A DNA stretch of 64,000 bases from the NCBI RefSeq assembly GCF_015291705.1, contig NZ_CP030050.1:8246001-8310000 (forward strand). Reading direction: 5' to 3'. Shown here in pieces: positions 25,304 to 35,424 of the stretch (positions within the stretch are counted from its first letter, which is position 1; each line of letters begins with the position of its first letter). Origin of the DNA: Bradyrhizobium arachidis. GTDB lineage: Bacteria; Pseudomonadota; Alphaproteobacteria; Rhizobiales; Xanthobacteraceae. Made by a program: the position numbers and the translations under genes. The notes below the pieces were generated by a model that was not told the origin of the DNA, did not search any database, and saw nothing but the letters and a program-made list of their open reading frames with translations.

Positions 25304-27123
25304 ATCGTCCCCAGCAGGCCCTGCGGCCTGAACCGCACGAGCAAGAGCAGCACGATGCCGTAGATCAGGATGCGGTACTCCGCCGCGATCCGGAACACTT
25401 CGGGCAGGCCGACCAGCGCCATCGCCCCGACGATGGCGCCGACGACATTGCCGAGGCCGCCAAGGATAACGACGGTCAGCGCCAGAATCGATTGCTGCGT
25501 GTTGAAGGTTTCGTGGTTGATGTAGGAATAGAGATGCGCGGCGATGGCGCCGCTGACGCCGGCAGCAAAACCGCCGAAGATGAAGGCCAGCGATTTGTAG
25601 CGGTTGAGGCTGAGGCCATACGCGCGCGCGGCGATGTCGTCGTCTCGGATGGCGCGAAAGCTGCGGCCAAGGTGCGAACCGAGCAAGCGGCCCTGCAGCA
25701 AAGCGAGTGCGACCATCACGACAAAGCTGAACCAGTAGATCGAAGTCGGGCTGACCAGATCGTAGCCGAACAGCGACAGCGGCGGGATGCCGGAGATGCC
25801 GATCGGTCCGCGAGTCACGCTTTCCCAGTTCAGGATCACCAGCGACACGATCTCGCCGATCGCGAGCGTCGCGATCGACACATAATGCCCGCGCAGCCGG
25901 AACGACGGGGAGATCAGCGTCGTGCCGAGCGCGGCACTCATCAGCCCGCCGGCGATGATGGCGAGACCGACCGGAACGTTGAGGGTCAGCGACAGCAGCG
26001 CCGAGGTATAGGCGCCGATCGCGAGCAGCGCCGCGTGCCCGAGCGAGACCTGCCCCATCGTGCCCGCCACCAGGGTCAGGCTGAGCGCGAGCATGCCGAG
26101 CAGCCAGGCGTTGATCAGGGTCTGGAGCACGTAGAAGGACACCGGGAAGAACGGCAGGACCGCGAAGATCGCGACCGCGACCAGCAACGCCCAGCGCGGA
26201 ATGCGCACCGGGCGGCTCGGCGCGATGAAGGTGCCGGTGAGCGGCTCGGGCGGCGCCTGCCGTGCGCTGGCGAATAATCCGTTCGGCCGCAACACGAGCA
26301 CGACCACCAGCAGCAGGAACGCGAACAGATTACGGTAGCTGGTGCCGAACACGGCAACGCCGTAGCTCTCGACGAGGCCCAGCAGCAGGCTGCCGATGAC
26401 AGCACCGGGTACGTTGCCGGCGCCGCCGACCACTTCGGCGACGACGCCCTTGAGCGTCGCCTGCAGGCTCATCGCGGTGTCGATCTGGTTGTAGTACATG
26501 CCGACCAGCATGCCGGAGACGCCGCCGAGCGCTGCGGCAATGCCGAACACCGCCTGATTGACGCGGTTGACGTCGACGCCCATCTGCATCGCGGCGTCGC
26601 GGTCCTGCGAGGCCGCGCGCACCGCCCAGCCGAGCTTAGAGTAGCGCAGGAACACGAACAGCAAGAGCGCGCTGGTGATGCCGACGCCGGCGATCAGCAG
26701 GTCGAGCGGCCCGATGGTGCCGCCGCCGACCTGGAAGCGGACATCAGGCAACTGGCTCGGCAGCGCGCGCGGGTTGGGCGAGAAGGTCAGCATCACCAGC
26801 TGATCGAGCACGAAGCTGATGCCGATGGTCGCCAGCAGCGGCGCGATGCGCACCGAGTTCTGGAGCGGCCGCAGGCCGAAACGTTCGATGACCAAGCCGA
26901 CGATCGCAGCTGCCGCCGCGACCACGATGATGGTGAGCGGCAGCGGCGTATGCAACTGCACCACCGCGACCCAGCCGATATAGGCCCCGACCAGATAGAT
27001 CGAGCCTTGCGCGAAGTTGATCAGCCGGCTGACGCCGAAGATCAGCGCGAGCCCGACCGCAACGAGGGCGTAGACATTGCCGACGATCAGCCCGTTGATC
27101 GTGTAGTCGAGCCAGGAAGACAC
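25300..27123 (-). CDS. Fused LivH-LivM HAAT permease (operon A)
   Basis: A 607-residue inner-membrane protein in which the two permease subunits of a HAAT importer are one chain. Residues ~1-290 are LivH-like (IVGNVYALVAVGLALIFGVS, INFAQGSIYLVGAYIG, and the C-terminal VLRPNGLFA), residues ~300-607 LivM-like (GQVSLGHAALLAIGAYTSAL, AIRDDDIAARAYGLSLNRYK, and the ending RFRPQGLLG). In most bacteria these are two genes, as in operon B here. The fusion would fix 1:1 stoichiometry. It lies 25 bases downstream of the binding-protein gene. Confidence 0.9.
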   Translation of the reverse strand: MSSWLDYTINGLIVGNVYALVAVGLALIFGVSRLINFAQGSIYLVGAYIGWVAVVQLHTPLPLTIIVVAAAAAIVGLVIERFGLRPLQNSVRIAPLLATIGISFVLDQLVMLTFSPNPRALPSQLPDVRFQVGGGTIGPLDLLIAGVGITSALLLFVFLRYSKLGWAVRAASQDRDAAMQMGVDVNRVNQAVFGIAAALGGVSGMLVGMYYNQIDTAMSLQATLKGVVAEVVGGAGNVPGAVIGSLLLGLVESYGVAVFGTSYRNLFAFLLLVVVLVLRPNGLFASARQAPPEPLTGTFIAPSRPVRIPRWALLVAVAIFAVLPFFPVSFYVLQTLINAWLLGMLALSLTLVAGTMGQVSLGHAALLAIGAYTSALLSLTLNVPVGLAIIAGGLMSAALGTTLISPSFRLRGHYVSIATLAIGEIVSLVILNWESVTRGPIGISGIPPLSLFGYDLVSPTSIYWFSFVVMVALALLQGRLLGSHLGRSFRAIRDDDIAARAYGLSLNRYKSLAFIFGGFAAGVSGAIAAHLYSYINHETFNTQQSILALTVVILGGLGNVVGAIVGAMALVGLPEVFRIAAEYRILIYGIVLLLLVRFRPQGLLGTM

Positions 27124-27148
27124 GCTGGGTTCCTACTGAGGAGGGAGA

Positions 27149-28306
27149 TCAGGTCGGCTTGCCGTCCCAGAGCGCGAACTGACCCTTGCGCACGACCAGC
27201 TCGGCATTCATGGCGCCCTTGACGCGGCGGGTCGCGACGTCGAACGTCGCGGTGCCGAAGATGACGCTGGGAACGTCCTTGACCTTGGTGAAGGCGTCAC
27301 GGATCGCCTTGCGGTCGGCGCCACCGATCCTCACCACCGCGGCCGCCATGTTCATCGCATCATAGGAGTAGGCGTTGAAGGCGTCGGGCTCCAGCCCGTT
27401 GTATTTCTTCTTGAAGCCGGCAATGAACTTCTGCACCTCGGGCCGCGGGTCTTCTGGGAAGTAACGCGTGCCGACATGGACGTCCTCGACCGCCTCGCCG
27501 CCGAGCTCCAAAAATTTCGGCGAGTAGACCGAGCTTGCGGCGCAGATCACCTGCTTCAATCCGACCTGGCGCGCCTGGCGCGCGATCAACGCGCCGTCGG
27601 AGTAATAGGAGATCAGGATCAGTCCGTCCGGATTGGCATCGCGCACGCGCACCAGGGTGGAGCGGAAGTCGCGTTCCTCCGCGATGTAGCCTTCGGTGAC
27701 CGCGATCTCCGCGCCATATTCCTTCGCGGCGTTGACGAAATAGTCGCGGCTGGTGCGGCCCCAATCGGTGTTGAGGTGCAGCACCGCAAGCTTCTTCAGG
27801 CCGAGGCGCTTCACCGCATAGCGCGCCAACAGCGGCTGCTCGTCGGCCTGGCTGACCGATGTGCTCCACATGAAGTCGCCGCCCTTGGTGAAGTCAGGAT
27901 GCGAATTGGTGAAGCCGAACTGCACCAGGCCGCCGCGCTGATAGATCGGCGATGCCGCCATCGAGGCGGGACTGGAGAAGTCGCCGAGCTCCATGACGAT
28001 GCGGGGATCGGAGACGAATTTTTGCGCGATTGCGACCGACTGGCGGGGATCGCTCTGGCTGTCCTCGAATTGATAAGCGAGCTTGCGGCCGTTGATGCCG
28101 CCGGCCGCCTGGATCTCGTCGAGTGCGAGATCAAATCCCTGCTTCCACTGCGTGCCATATTGCGCATTCGGCCCGGTCAGAGGACCGCTGACGCCGAGCA
28201 GGATCGGCTCGGAGGATTGCGCAAACGCGCTGCGCGAGAAGGCGGCTCCCGCCACCATGGCGGCAAGCGAGCCTTTGACCAGGGTACGGCGATCGATGTT
28301 GCTCAT
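27149..28306 (-). CDS. HAAT periplasmic substrate-binding protein (operon A)
   Basis: A 385-residue type I periplasmic binding protein of the LivJ/LivK class. The signal reads SNIDRRTLVKGSLAAMVAGA ... SAFA, with a twin-arginine-like RRTLVKG, so Tat export is likely. Mature protein begins around SEPILLGVSGPLTGPNAQYG, the standard opening. I chose ATG 28306 (GGAG 7 bases upstream) over longer starts, which would put a noncoding-looking extension before the signal. It delivers the ligand to the fused permease downstream. The ligand is unknown; the operon also has oxidative enzymes, so the ligand is probably degraded, not used as an amino acid. Confidence 0.9.
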   Translation of the reverse strand: MSNIDRRTLVKGSLAAMVAGAAFSRSAFAQSSEPILLGVSGPLTGPNAQYGTQWKQGFDLALDEIQAAGGINGRKLAYQFEDSQSDPRQSVAIAQKFVSDPRIVMELGDFSSPASMAASPIYQRGGLVQFGFTNSHPDFTKGGDFMWSTSVSQADEQPLLARYAVKRLGLKKLAVLHLNTDWGRTSRDYFVNAAKEYGAEIAVTEGYIAEERDFRSTLVRVRDANPDGLILISYYSDGALIARQARQVGLKQVICAASSVYSPKFLELGGEAVEDVHVGTRYFPEDPRPEVQKFIAGFKKKYNGLEPDAFNAYSYDAMNMAAAVVRIGGADRKAIRDAFTKVKDVPSVIFGTATFDVATRRVKGAMNAELVVRKGQFALWDGKPT

Positions 28307-28365
28307 GCACGGCTCCATCCACTCAATGTTGAAACAAGCAGCAATTCTTGTGCCGGCGAGACTGC

Positions 28366-28944
28366 CTATTTGGAGGGCTCGCCGAGCGACAGCATCAGCC
28401 GGTTCGCCCAATTGAAGAACGAGGCGCCGTTGATGACGTCGACGATCTCGGCATCGTCGAGCCCGGCCCGGCGCAGCTCCTCGATATTTTCAGGACCGAA
28501 CGCGATCGGCGTCGCCGCCAGCGCCACCGAGGCCTTGACCACGGCATTCCAGCGCTCGCCGAGATCGGCCTTGACGCCTTCGTCGAGCAGGCGCTGCACG
28601 TCCTCGCGGCGCTTTGAGTAAGTGCTGGCGAAGCGCGCATGCACGGAAGCGCAGTAGATACAGCCGTTGTAGCGCGAGGTCGCGGCAGCCGCGAGTTCAC
28701 GCTCGGCGCGCGGCAGGCCGTCGGCCACGTTGTAGAAAATGTCCTTGTCGGTCTTGGTGCGGGCTTCAAGGACTTCAGGGTCGCGCACCAGCAGGCGGAA
28801 ATATTCCGACTTGGCGCGGGCGCGATCGACCAGGCCATTGAAATGCCGTTCGGTCAGCTCGGCCTCGGGCAGCGGATCGATCCAGGAGACCCAGCCGAGC
28901 TCATCCTGGGTGAAGACGACGGGCGGAGTGACGGTGGCGCTCAT
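28366..28944 (-). CDS. AhpD-like protein, Avi_7169-type (operon A)
   Basis: A 192-residue protein of the carboxymuconolactone decarboxylase/AhpD fold. The redox motif is R-Y-N-G-C-I-Y-C-A-S-V-H (CxxCxxxH), so peroxidatic or thiol chemistry is possible. It fits the group named alkylhydroperoxidase domain protein, Avi_7169 family, which by my recollection occurs next to the Avi_7170-type protein and an FMN-dependent luciferase-like monooxygenase, exactly as here. Its suspected job is to handle a product or peroxide from the monooxygenase. Lies 15 bases downstream of the Avi_7170-type gene. Confidence 0.8.
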   Translation of the reverse strand: MSATVTPPVVFTQDELGWVSWIDPLPEAELTERHFNGLVDRARAKSEYFRLLVRDPEVLEARTKTDKDIFYNVADGLPRAERELAAAATSRYNGCIYCASVHARFASTYSKRREDVQRLLDEGVKADLGERWNAVVKASVALAATPIAFGPENIEELRRAGLDDAEIVDVINGASFFNWANRLMLSLGEPSK

Positions 28945-28959
28945 GATTGCTGCCTCCTC

Positions 28960-29562
28960 TTATGCGTTCACGGCAGCGAGCGTGCGCAAGCCGGTGACGA
29001 CGCGCACCTGGAACGACAGGAATGCGACGAGCTGGGAGAACGTGACGATGCCGCTGGTCGACCAGCCGGCGGCGAGCAGTGCCTTCATGTCGGCGGACGC
29101 GGCATCGCGCGGACGGAACACCAGCAGATGCGCGTGCTCGAACGCCGCGGCTAGTCTGCCGCCAAGGGCGGACTTGCCCTCTGCACTCACGCGGTAGATC
29201 AAGCCGGCCGTGTTCTCGGCTGACAACGGCCCGGCCGGATACGCGCCGTACGGCCCTGAGGTTTCGCCGCGCCCGATTTCGGCTTCGACAACCTCCACCA
29301 GGCGCGCGCCATCGGCGGCCGCCGCTAGCTTCGCCCGGTAGAAGGCGGTGACATTGGGCTCGCGGTGCAGGCCGATGACGAAGAGCGCGATTGCCGCGCG
29401 TTCCACAAGCGAGAACTCGCTGGCGTCGATCGGCTCGAACAGAGAGAGATAGCTCTTCTGCGCGTTCTCGCGCGCCTGAAGGCGGCGGGCGCGGATGGCG
29501 TCCAGGGCCGAGCCCGGCTCGATCCCGGCGAGCGTGTCGATGATATCCGTCGTGCCCATCAT
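28960..29562 (-). CDS. CMD-domain protein, Avi_7170-type (operon A)
   Basis: A 200-residue all-helical protein resembling the CMD domain protein, Avi_7170 family, partner of the AhpD-like protein. It contains no CxxC pair, so if the fold is CMD-like the chemistry lies with its partner. Motifs: FSLVERAAIALFVIGLHREP near residue 55 and WSTSGIVTFSQLVAFLSFQV near the C terminus. The start ATG follows directly on the stop of the monooxygenase gene (TGA-ATG). Position in a monooxygenase operon suggests complex formation with that enzyme or the AhpD-like protein; this is inference. Confidence 0.75.
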   Translation of the reverse strand: MMGTTDIIDTLAGIEPGSALDAIRARRLQARENAQKSYLSLFEPIDASEFSLVERAAIALFVIGLHREPNVTAFYRAKLAAAADGARLVEVVEAEIGRGETSGPYGAYPAGPLSAENTAGLIYRVSAEGKSALGGRLAAAFEHAHLLVFRPRDAASADMKALLAAGWSTSGIVTFSQLVAFLSFQVRVVTGLRTLAAVNA

Positions 29563-30609
29563 TCAGCCTCGTGCAACACGTTGATGCCCGTCGGTCGCCG
29601 CCGTCCGGACCCAGCCCAGCGCCGGCGCGACCCTCTCCGCGACCAGCTCGATCGAGCGGAGGACATAGGGATGCGGCGCATCGACCGAATGGGCCTGGAA
29701 GACCAGATCGGTCACCCGCTCCAGCGTAGCATCCGTGCGGAGCGAGGCGATGACGTCGTCGACCGCGCCGACATGGGTGTCGAACGCCGTGATCATCTCT
29801 TCCAGCGTCTCGCCGGGAGGCAAGTGCCCGCCCTTCATGAATTGCGGCAGCGCGCGCCGCAGTCCGATGTCGGCGAGGCGCATCGCCTCGGCGTGGTCGT
29901 CGGCGACGAAGACGCTGCGTGAGGCCATGATGCGCGGCTCGCAGCCCGGCGGCAGTGCTTCGAGATAGGCATCGATGATCGGGTTCTGGATCTCGGCAAG
30001 CATCGCCTTCGGCGCGTCCTTGGTCCGCGGCTGGGTGCGCGACAGCAGGAGGCCATCGCCCGCCTTGCCGGCGCGGGCACCGCCAGCGACCGAGAACGTC
30101 GCCTGCCAGATCCGACCGTCCAGTTGCGGCCGGAGCGGATAGAGCGTGTCGCCACCTTCGAGCACCTTGCCGGTCAGCGCGGCGCGGACGATCGCCAGAT
30201 TGCGGGCAAATATCTCGTTGCGCTGGGTGCTGTCGAGGCCGAAGGCAGCAAAGGCCGACGGGTTGCCGCCGGTGCCGACGCCGAGCTCGAAGCGGCCGTT
30301 GCAGATGAGATCGAGGACGGCAGCGTCCTCGGCCACCCGCACCGCGTTCTCGAGCGGCAGCGTGACGATGCCTGTGCCGAGGCGGATGCGCGAGGTTTGG
30401 GCGGCGACATAGCCCAGGAAGGTGAAGGGCGACGGCAGGCCGCCTTCGCGTTCGTGGAAATGATGCTGCGCGATCCACGCGGAATCGAGGCCCGCCTTTT
30501 CGGCGCGCACTATCTGCTCGGCGGCGAAGCGATAGCGCTCGGCGGGCGGCGCCTCGTCGAGGAGGCGCGTGAAGAATCCCAGTCGTTTCAGGTTTGCGAA
30601 GCGTTTCAT
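29563..30609 (-). CDS. FMN-dependent luciferase-like monooxygenase (operon A)
   Basis: A 348-residue (beta/alpha)8 bacterial-luciferase-like monooxygenase of the group I know as KPN_01858-type. Family features visible: LGFFTRLLDEAPPAERYRFA, then DSAWIAQHHFHEREGGLPSP, IRLGTGIVTLPLENAVRVAE, and the FMN-binding region GRFELGVGTGGNPSAFAAFG. It would use reduced FMN from a separate reductase and O2 to oxidise an unknown small compound. No flavin reductase gene lies in the operon. Start ATG 30609 (MKRFANLKRLGFF); further upstream in-frame DNA reads as the antisense frame of the MetQ-like gene. Confidence 0.85.
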   Translation of the reverse strand: MKRFANLKRLGFFTRLLDEAPPAERYRFAAEQIVRAEKAGLDSAWIAQHHFHEREGGLPSPFTFLGYVAAQTSRIRLGTGIVTLPLENAVRVAEDAAVLDLICNGRFELGVGTGGNPSAFAAFGLDSTQRNEIFARNLAIVRAALTGKVLEGGDTLYPLRPQLDGRIWQATFSVAGGARAGKAGDGLLLSRTQPRTKDAPKAMLAEIQNPIIDAYLEALPPGCEPRIMASRSVFVADDHAEAMRLADIGLRRALPQFMKGGHLPPGETLEEMITAFDTHVGAVDDVIASLRTDATLERVTDLVFQAHSVDAPHPYVLRSIELVAERVAPALGWVRTAATDGHQRVARG

Positions 30610-30728
30610 TACGACCCCTGCCGGGCGAGGATGGGCCCCGATGATGTCGGTTGCCGCAGCTCCAGACAAGCGGGCATTGCGCAAGGCTGCCCGCCGGGAC
30701 GGCCCTGCGCTGAAGCCAGGCAGTCTGC

Positions 30729-31511
30729 CTACCAGCTCGGCAGCACCGCGCCCTTGAACTTGGTCAGGACGAACTCCTTGACCTCCGGCGTGTGGTAGCT
30801 GTCCACGAGGGTCTTGACCCAGGGCTTGTCCTTGTCGGCGGTGCGGACCGCGATCAGGTTGACATAGGGCCCCTTCGGATCCTCGCGCAGGATCGGATCC
30901 TTGACCGGATCGAGCCCCGCCTGGGTTGCATAATTGGTGTTGATCGCGGCGGCGTCGACGTCGTCGAGCGCGCGCGGCGCCTGCGCCGCATCCACCTCGA
31001 TGAACTTCAGCTTCTTCGGATTCTCGGTGATGTCGAGCACCGTCGGCTTGAAGCCGGTGCCCTCCTTCAGCTTGATCACGCCCTTGTCGCGCAGCAGCAG
31101 CAGCACGCGGCCGCCATTGGTCGGATCGTTCGGGATCGAGACCTTGCCGCCCTCGGGGATATCGGCAAAGGCCTTGTGCTTCTTCGAATAGACGCCGATC
31201 GGGAAGTTCACGGTCAGCGCGACGGACTCGATCTTGTAGCCGCGATCGGCTTTCTGGTTGTCGAGATAAGGCTGGTTCTGGAACGAATTGGCCTGGATCT
31301 CGCCGGCATCGAGCGCTGCGTTCGGCACGACGTAGTCGGAGAACTCGATCAGCTGGATGTCGAGGCCCTGCTTGGCGGCGACCGGCTTCACCGCTTCGAG
31401 GATCTGCGCATGCGGTCCCGGCGTCACGCCGATCTTGATGGTCTCGGCGCTCGCAGCAGCGGACCAGGCGGCGAGCACGGTTGCAAGGATCAGGGGAAGG
31501 CGAAACGACAT
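30729..31511 (-). CDS. NlpA/MetQ-like substrate-binding protein (first gene of operon A)
   Basis: A 260-residue periplasmic binding protein of the NlpA/MetQ family with signal peptide MSFRLPLILATVLAAWSAAA-SA and mature start ETIKIGVTPGPHAQILEAVK. No lipobox cysteine is visible, unlike classical MetQ lipoproteins. Family members bind methionine or related sulfur compounds, but the cognate MetN/MetI transporter genes are not here; the only transporter in the operon is of HAAT type. It may serve a transporter encoded elsewhere, or act as a sensor or scavenger. GGAG lies before the ATG at 31511. Gap to the monooxygenase gene is 119 bases. Confidence 0.85.
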   Translation of the reverse strand: MSFRLPLILATVLAAWSAAASAETIKIGVTPGPHAQILEAVKPVAAKQGLDIQLIEFSDYVVPNAALDAGEIQANSFQNQPYLDNQKADRGYKIESVALTVNFPIGVYSKKHKAFADIPEGGKVSIPNDPTNGGRVLLLLRDKGVIKLKEGTGFKPTVLDITENPKKLKFIEVDAAQAPRALDDVDAAAINTNYATQAGLDPVKDPILREDPKGPYVNLIAVRTADKDKPWVKTLVDSYHTPEVKEFVLTKFKGAVLPSW

Positions 31512-31726
31512 CTTGGTCTCCGGCAGTCTGCGGCAATGATGGGAACCGTATTCGCTTCTCCGCCGGGCGAAATCAATGAAATGAATATCCATATTGGCGG
31601 CAAGTCGTGGGCTGCGCCTTCTCGATTCACCACCGAACGTGAAACGAATTGGCGGCAGCGATTGCGCCCGCGACAAGCGGCCGGCGCATCACGGCCAGCC
31701 GCGCTCTCTCGCGCGCTCTCTCGACG

Positions 31727-31918
31727 TCATCCTCGCGCGCTGTCGACCAGCAGATTCCAGATTCGCTGGGTTTCGCACCTTTTGCGGACATCGGGGCTTG
31801 TCTCCGGCTCCGAGCGTGAGCGGCTACCGGCCGGCTTGGCCTCAGGCGGCGTGATCCATCGCTCCGAGATCGGATCGTACCATTTTCCGATCGACATTCC
31901 GATAAACAGGTCGCTCAC
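31727..31918 (-). CDS. Small hypothetical protein upstream of operon A
   Basis: A possible 63-residue protein starting at GTG 31918 (VSDLFIGMSIGKWYDPISER, then WITPPEAKP) with CGAGG about 7 bases upstream. The first 30 residues are protein-like; the remainder is Arg/Ser-rich and could be out-of-frame. No domain recognised. It may be a remnant or a small orphan gene. Confidence 0.3.
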   Translation of the reverse strand: MSDLFIGMSIGKWYDPISERWITPPEAKPAGSRSRSEPETSPDVRKRCETQRIWNLLVDSARG

Positions 31919-32039
31919 GAAGATCACCTCGCCGAACAAATTCGCGTGCCTCTCTCGCCCGCTGCATCTGACGCAACGCCCGTCTGGAAAACGAGGTTCG
32001 CTTGCGAACGTTCCTCCTGGGGACGAACGGCCCGGCGCT

Positions 32040-32234
32040 TCAAGCCGGCTTTGACGGATGCTGCGTGCGCGGGTGGCGCGCGTGCAGCAGCCGTGCGAGG
32101 TCTTCGCGCTCGCCGTCGCGCTGCTTCATCGCGGTCTCGAACAGCGCCTCCTGGATGTCGCGGGGCATATCTCCCCACACGTCCATCGCCGCCCGCCCGA
32201 GCAGACGCGCAAAATGGTCCTCTCCCTCGCCCAT
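32040..32234 (-). CDS. Small conserved hypothetical protein
   Basis: A 64-residue protein (MGEGEDHFARLLGRAAMDVW, then GDMPRDIQEALFETAMKQRD, then GEREDLARLLHARHPRT). AGGAGG lies 7 bases before the ATG, an excellent ribosome-binding site, so this short frame is a real gene although a much longer frame runs through it. I recognise the sequence type as common in Bradyrhizobium, function unknown. Soluble and helical. Confidence 0.75.
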   Translation of the reverse strand: MGEGEDHFARLLGRAAMDVWGDMPRDIQEALFETAMKQRDGEREDLARLLHARHPRTQHPSKPA

Positions 32235-32468
32235 CGGAGCCTCCTGATCCCGCCTAAAAAGATGGAACGGCCGTCGCGCTGCGGCGTTCCACAACCATCC
32301 CCGTGAAAGCAGGCGTGGCCGGCGATCGACCATGCTTATCCGCCGCGCGCCTCCGCCATTTCGCCGCAGGGTTTTCCGCTCTTGCCGCCCCTTGCCGGCA
32401 TTGCCGCCTCGTCCGTGATGAAACATGATGGGACGCTGGCGACGAATGTTCCAAGTGGAGGCCATCTG

Positions 32469-34256
<1,788 letters not shown>

Positions 34257-34358
34257 GGACGCACGCGAAGGAGCGGCGAACGCAAGGCCCGCGGGCTTTG
34301 CGACATTCCGCGTGTTGTGTGCTTCAGGTCACAGCAGAATCAGGCGCCCTCGCCTAGA

Positions 34359-34471
34359 CTCCCCGGGCATGGCCGCAAACAAGGTAACGGCGGTACGCAT
34401 GAGGCTGGGGAGGCGATCAACAGCTTGGGACTTCTCGAAGCCGCCAGGGTGCAGAACCCGGCGGCTTTTTC
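34359..34471 (+). ncRNA. Candidate structured RNA ending in a terminator
   Basis: Nested pairings: CTCCCC (34359-34364) with GGGGAG (34407-34412), CATG (34368-34371) with CATG (34398-34401), CCGC (34373-34376) with GCGG (34390-34393). About 27 bases after the outer helix comes a strong intrinsic terminator (34439-34471). No gene follows on this strand, so it is either a small RNA or the relic of an attenuator. Not matched to a known family. Confidence 0.35.
34439..34471 (+). terminator. Intrinsic terminator
   Basis: AGCCGCC (34439-34445) pairs with GGCGGCT (34460-34466), followed by TTTTT and TCTT; the loop contains a smaller GGGT/ACCC helix. Confidence 0.8.
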
Positions 34472-34704
34472 TTCACGCGAGGCCTAATGCCGGATCGTGT
34501 CTGCCTCGACGATCACGACCCGTATCTCGGGATGAAGCGCAGCCCCGCCCTCGGGGGGTATGGGGGGCTGGGAGGCGGGGCCGCGCAGGCCAGCCATCGG
34601 CGGCGATGCCGGCCCGCCGATTCAAGCTTCGATCACGTTGAAGAGTTCCTTTGCGTCTGGCGCCGCCAGACTGATTCCATTTCGACCGGCAAGTCTGAGG
34701 TCGG

Positions 34705-35424
34705 TCACACCGCGCAGTAACGCTCCTGGATGTCCTTGTCCGCCAGCAGCGCCGCGGCGCTGCTTTGATGCACCACCTCGCCCTGGTCGATGATGACGGC
34801 GCGGTCGGCGAGGCGCAGGGCCCATTCGACGTTCTGCTCGACCAGCAGCAGCGTCTTGCCCTCGTCGCGCAGGCGGCGGAACAGCACGCCCATCTCCTCG
34901 ACCAGGACAGGCATGATGCCCTCCGAGGGCTCGTCGAGCAGGATCATCTTGGGCTCACCGATCAAGGCGCGGGCAATGGCGAGCATCTGCTGCTCGCCGC
35001 CGGAGAGCGTCACACCCTCCTGATCGAGGCGCTCCTTGAGGCGAGGGAAGGTTTCGGCGATCTCGTCGATCGCGGTACCTTCATCGATGTCGCCGCCCGC
35101 CGCGACCAGACCGAGCCGCAGGTTCTCGCGCACGGACAGGCCCGGGACGATGCGGCGCTCCTCCGGCACGTAAGCCAGGCCGAGATGGAAGCGCTGATGG
35201 GGGCGCAGAGGCAGCAGCTCCCGGCCCGCAAAGCGCACACTGCCCGTCGCCTTCGGCATCAGGCCCATCATCGCCCGCAAGGTCGTGGTCTTGCCGGCAC
35301 CGTTGCGGCCGACGAGAGCAACGACCTCGCCCGGGGCCACATGCAGCGAGATGCCGTGCAGGATATGGCTCGCGCCATACCAGGCGTGGAGGTCGTTGAT
35401 TTCGAGCAGCGCTGTCTCAGCCAT
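34705..35424 (-). CDS. LivF-type HAAT ABC transporter ATPase (operon B)
   Basis: A 239-residue ABC ATPase of LivF type. Walker A is GRNGAGKTT (39-47), the signature TLSGGEQQMLAIARAL, Walker B MILLDEPSEG (EG instead of the LivG AGM). It closes operon B and overlaps the LivG-type gene by 8 bases. Start at ATG 35424 (MAETALLEINDLHAWYG); the longer frame adds 22 residues that belong to the coding frame of the upstream gene. With the LivG-type ATPase it powers import by the permeases at 36169-38039. Confidence 0.9.
   Translation of the reverse strand: MAETALLEINDLHAWYGASHILHGISLHVAPGEVVALVGRNGAGKTTTLRAMMGLMPKATGSVRFAGRELLPLRPHQRFHLGLAYVPEERRIVPGLSVRENLRLGLVAAGGDIDEGTAIDEIAETFPRLKERLDQEGVTLSGGEQQMLAIARALIGEPKMILLDEPSEGIMPVLVEEMGVLFRRLRDEGKTLLLVEQNVEWALRLADRAVIIDQGEVVHQSSAAALLADKDIQERYCAV

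Larger units (their letters stand above)
34257..34704. other. Gap holding a structured-RNA candidate
   Basis: About 450 bases between the orphan binding protein and the last gene of operon B. No protein-like frame. The only structure is the nested helices and terminator at 34359-34471 described separately; the right part (34480-34704) is GC-rich with a G-run at 34554-34570 and shows nothing else. Confidence 0.5.

Noticed and set aside
28901..31536. Long minus-strand frames spanning the monooxygenase and MetQ-like genes
   Set aside because: They join the real C-terminal monooxygenase frame or shadow frames with out-of-phase DNA; the separate genes with their own starts explain the region.
31512..31726. 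SAM riboswitch upstream of the MetQ-like gene
   Set aside because: No SAM-I, SAM-II or SAM-V-like core could be recognised.
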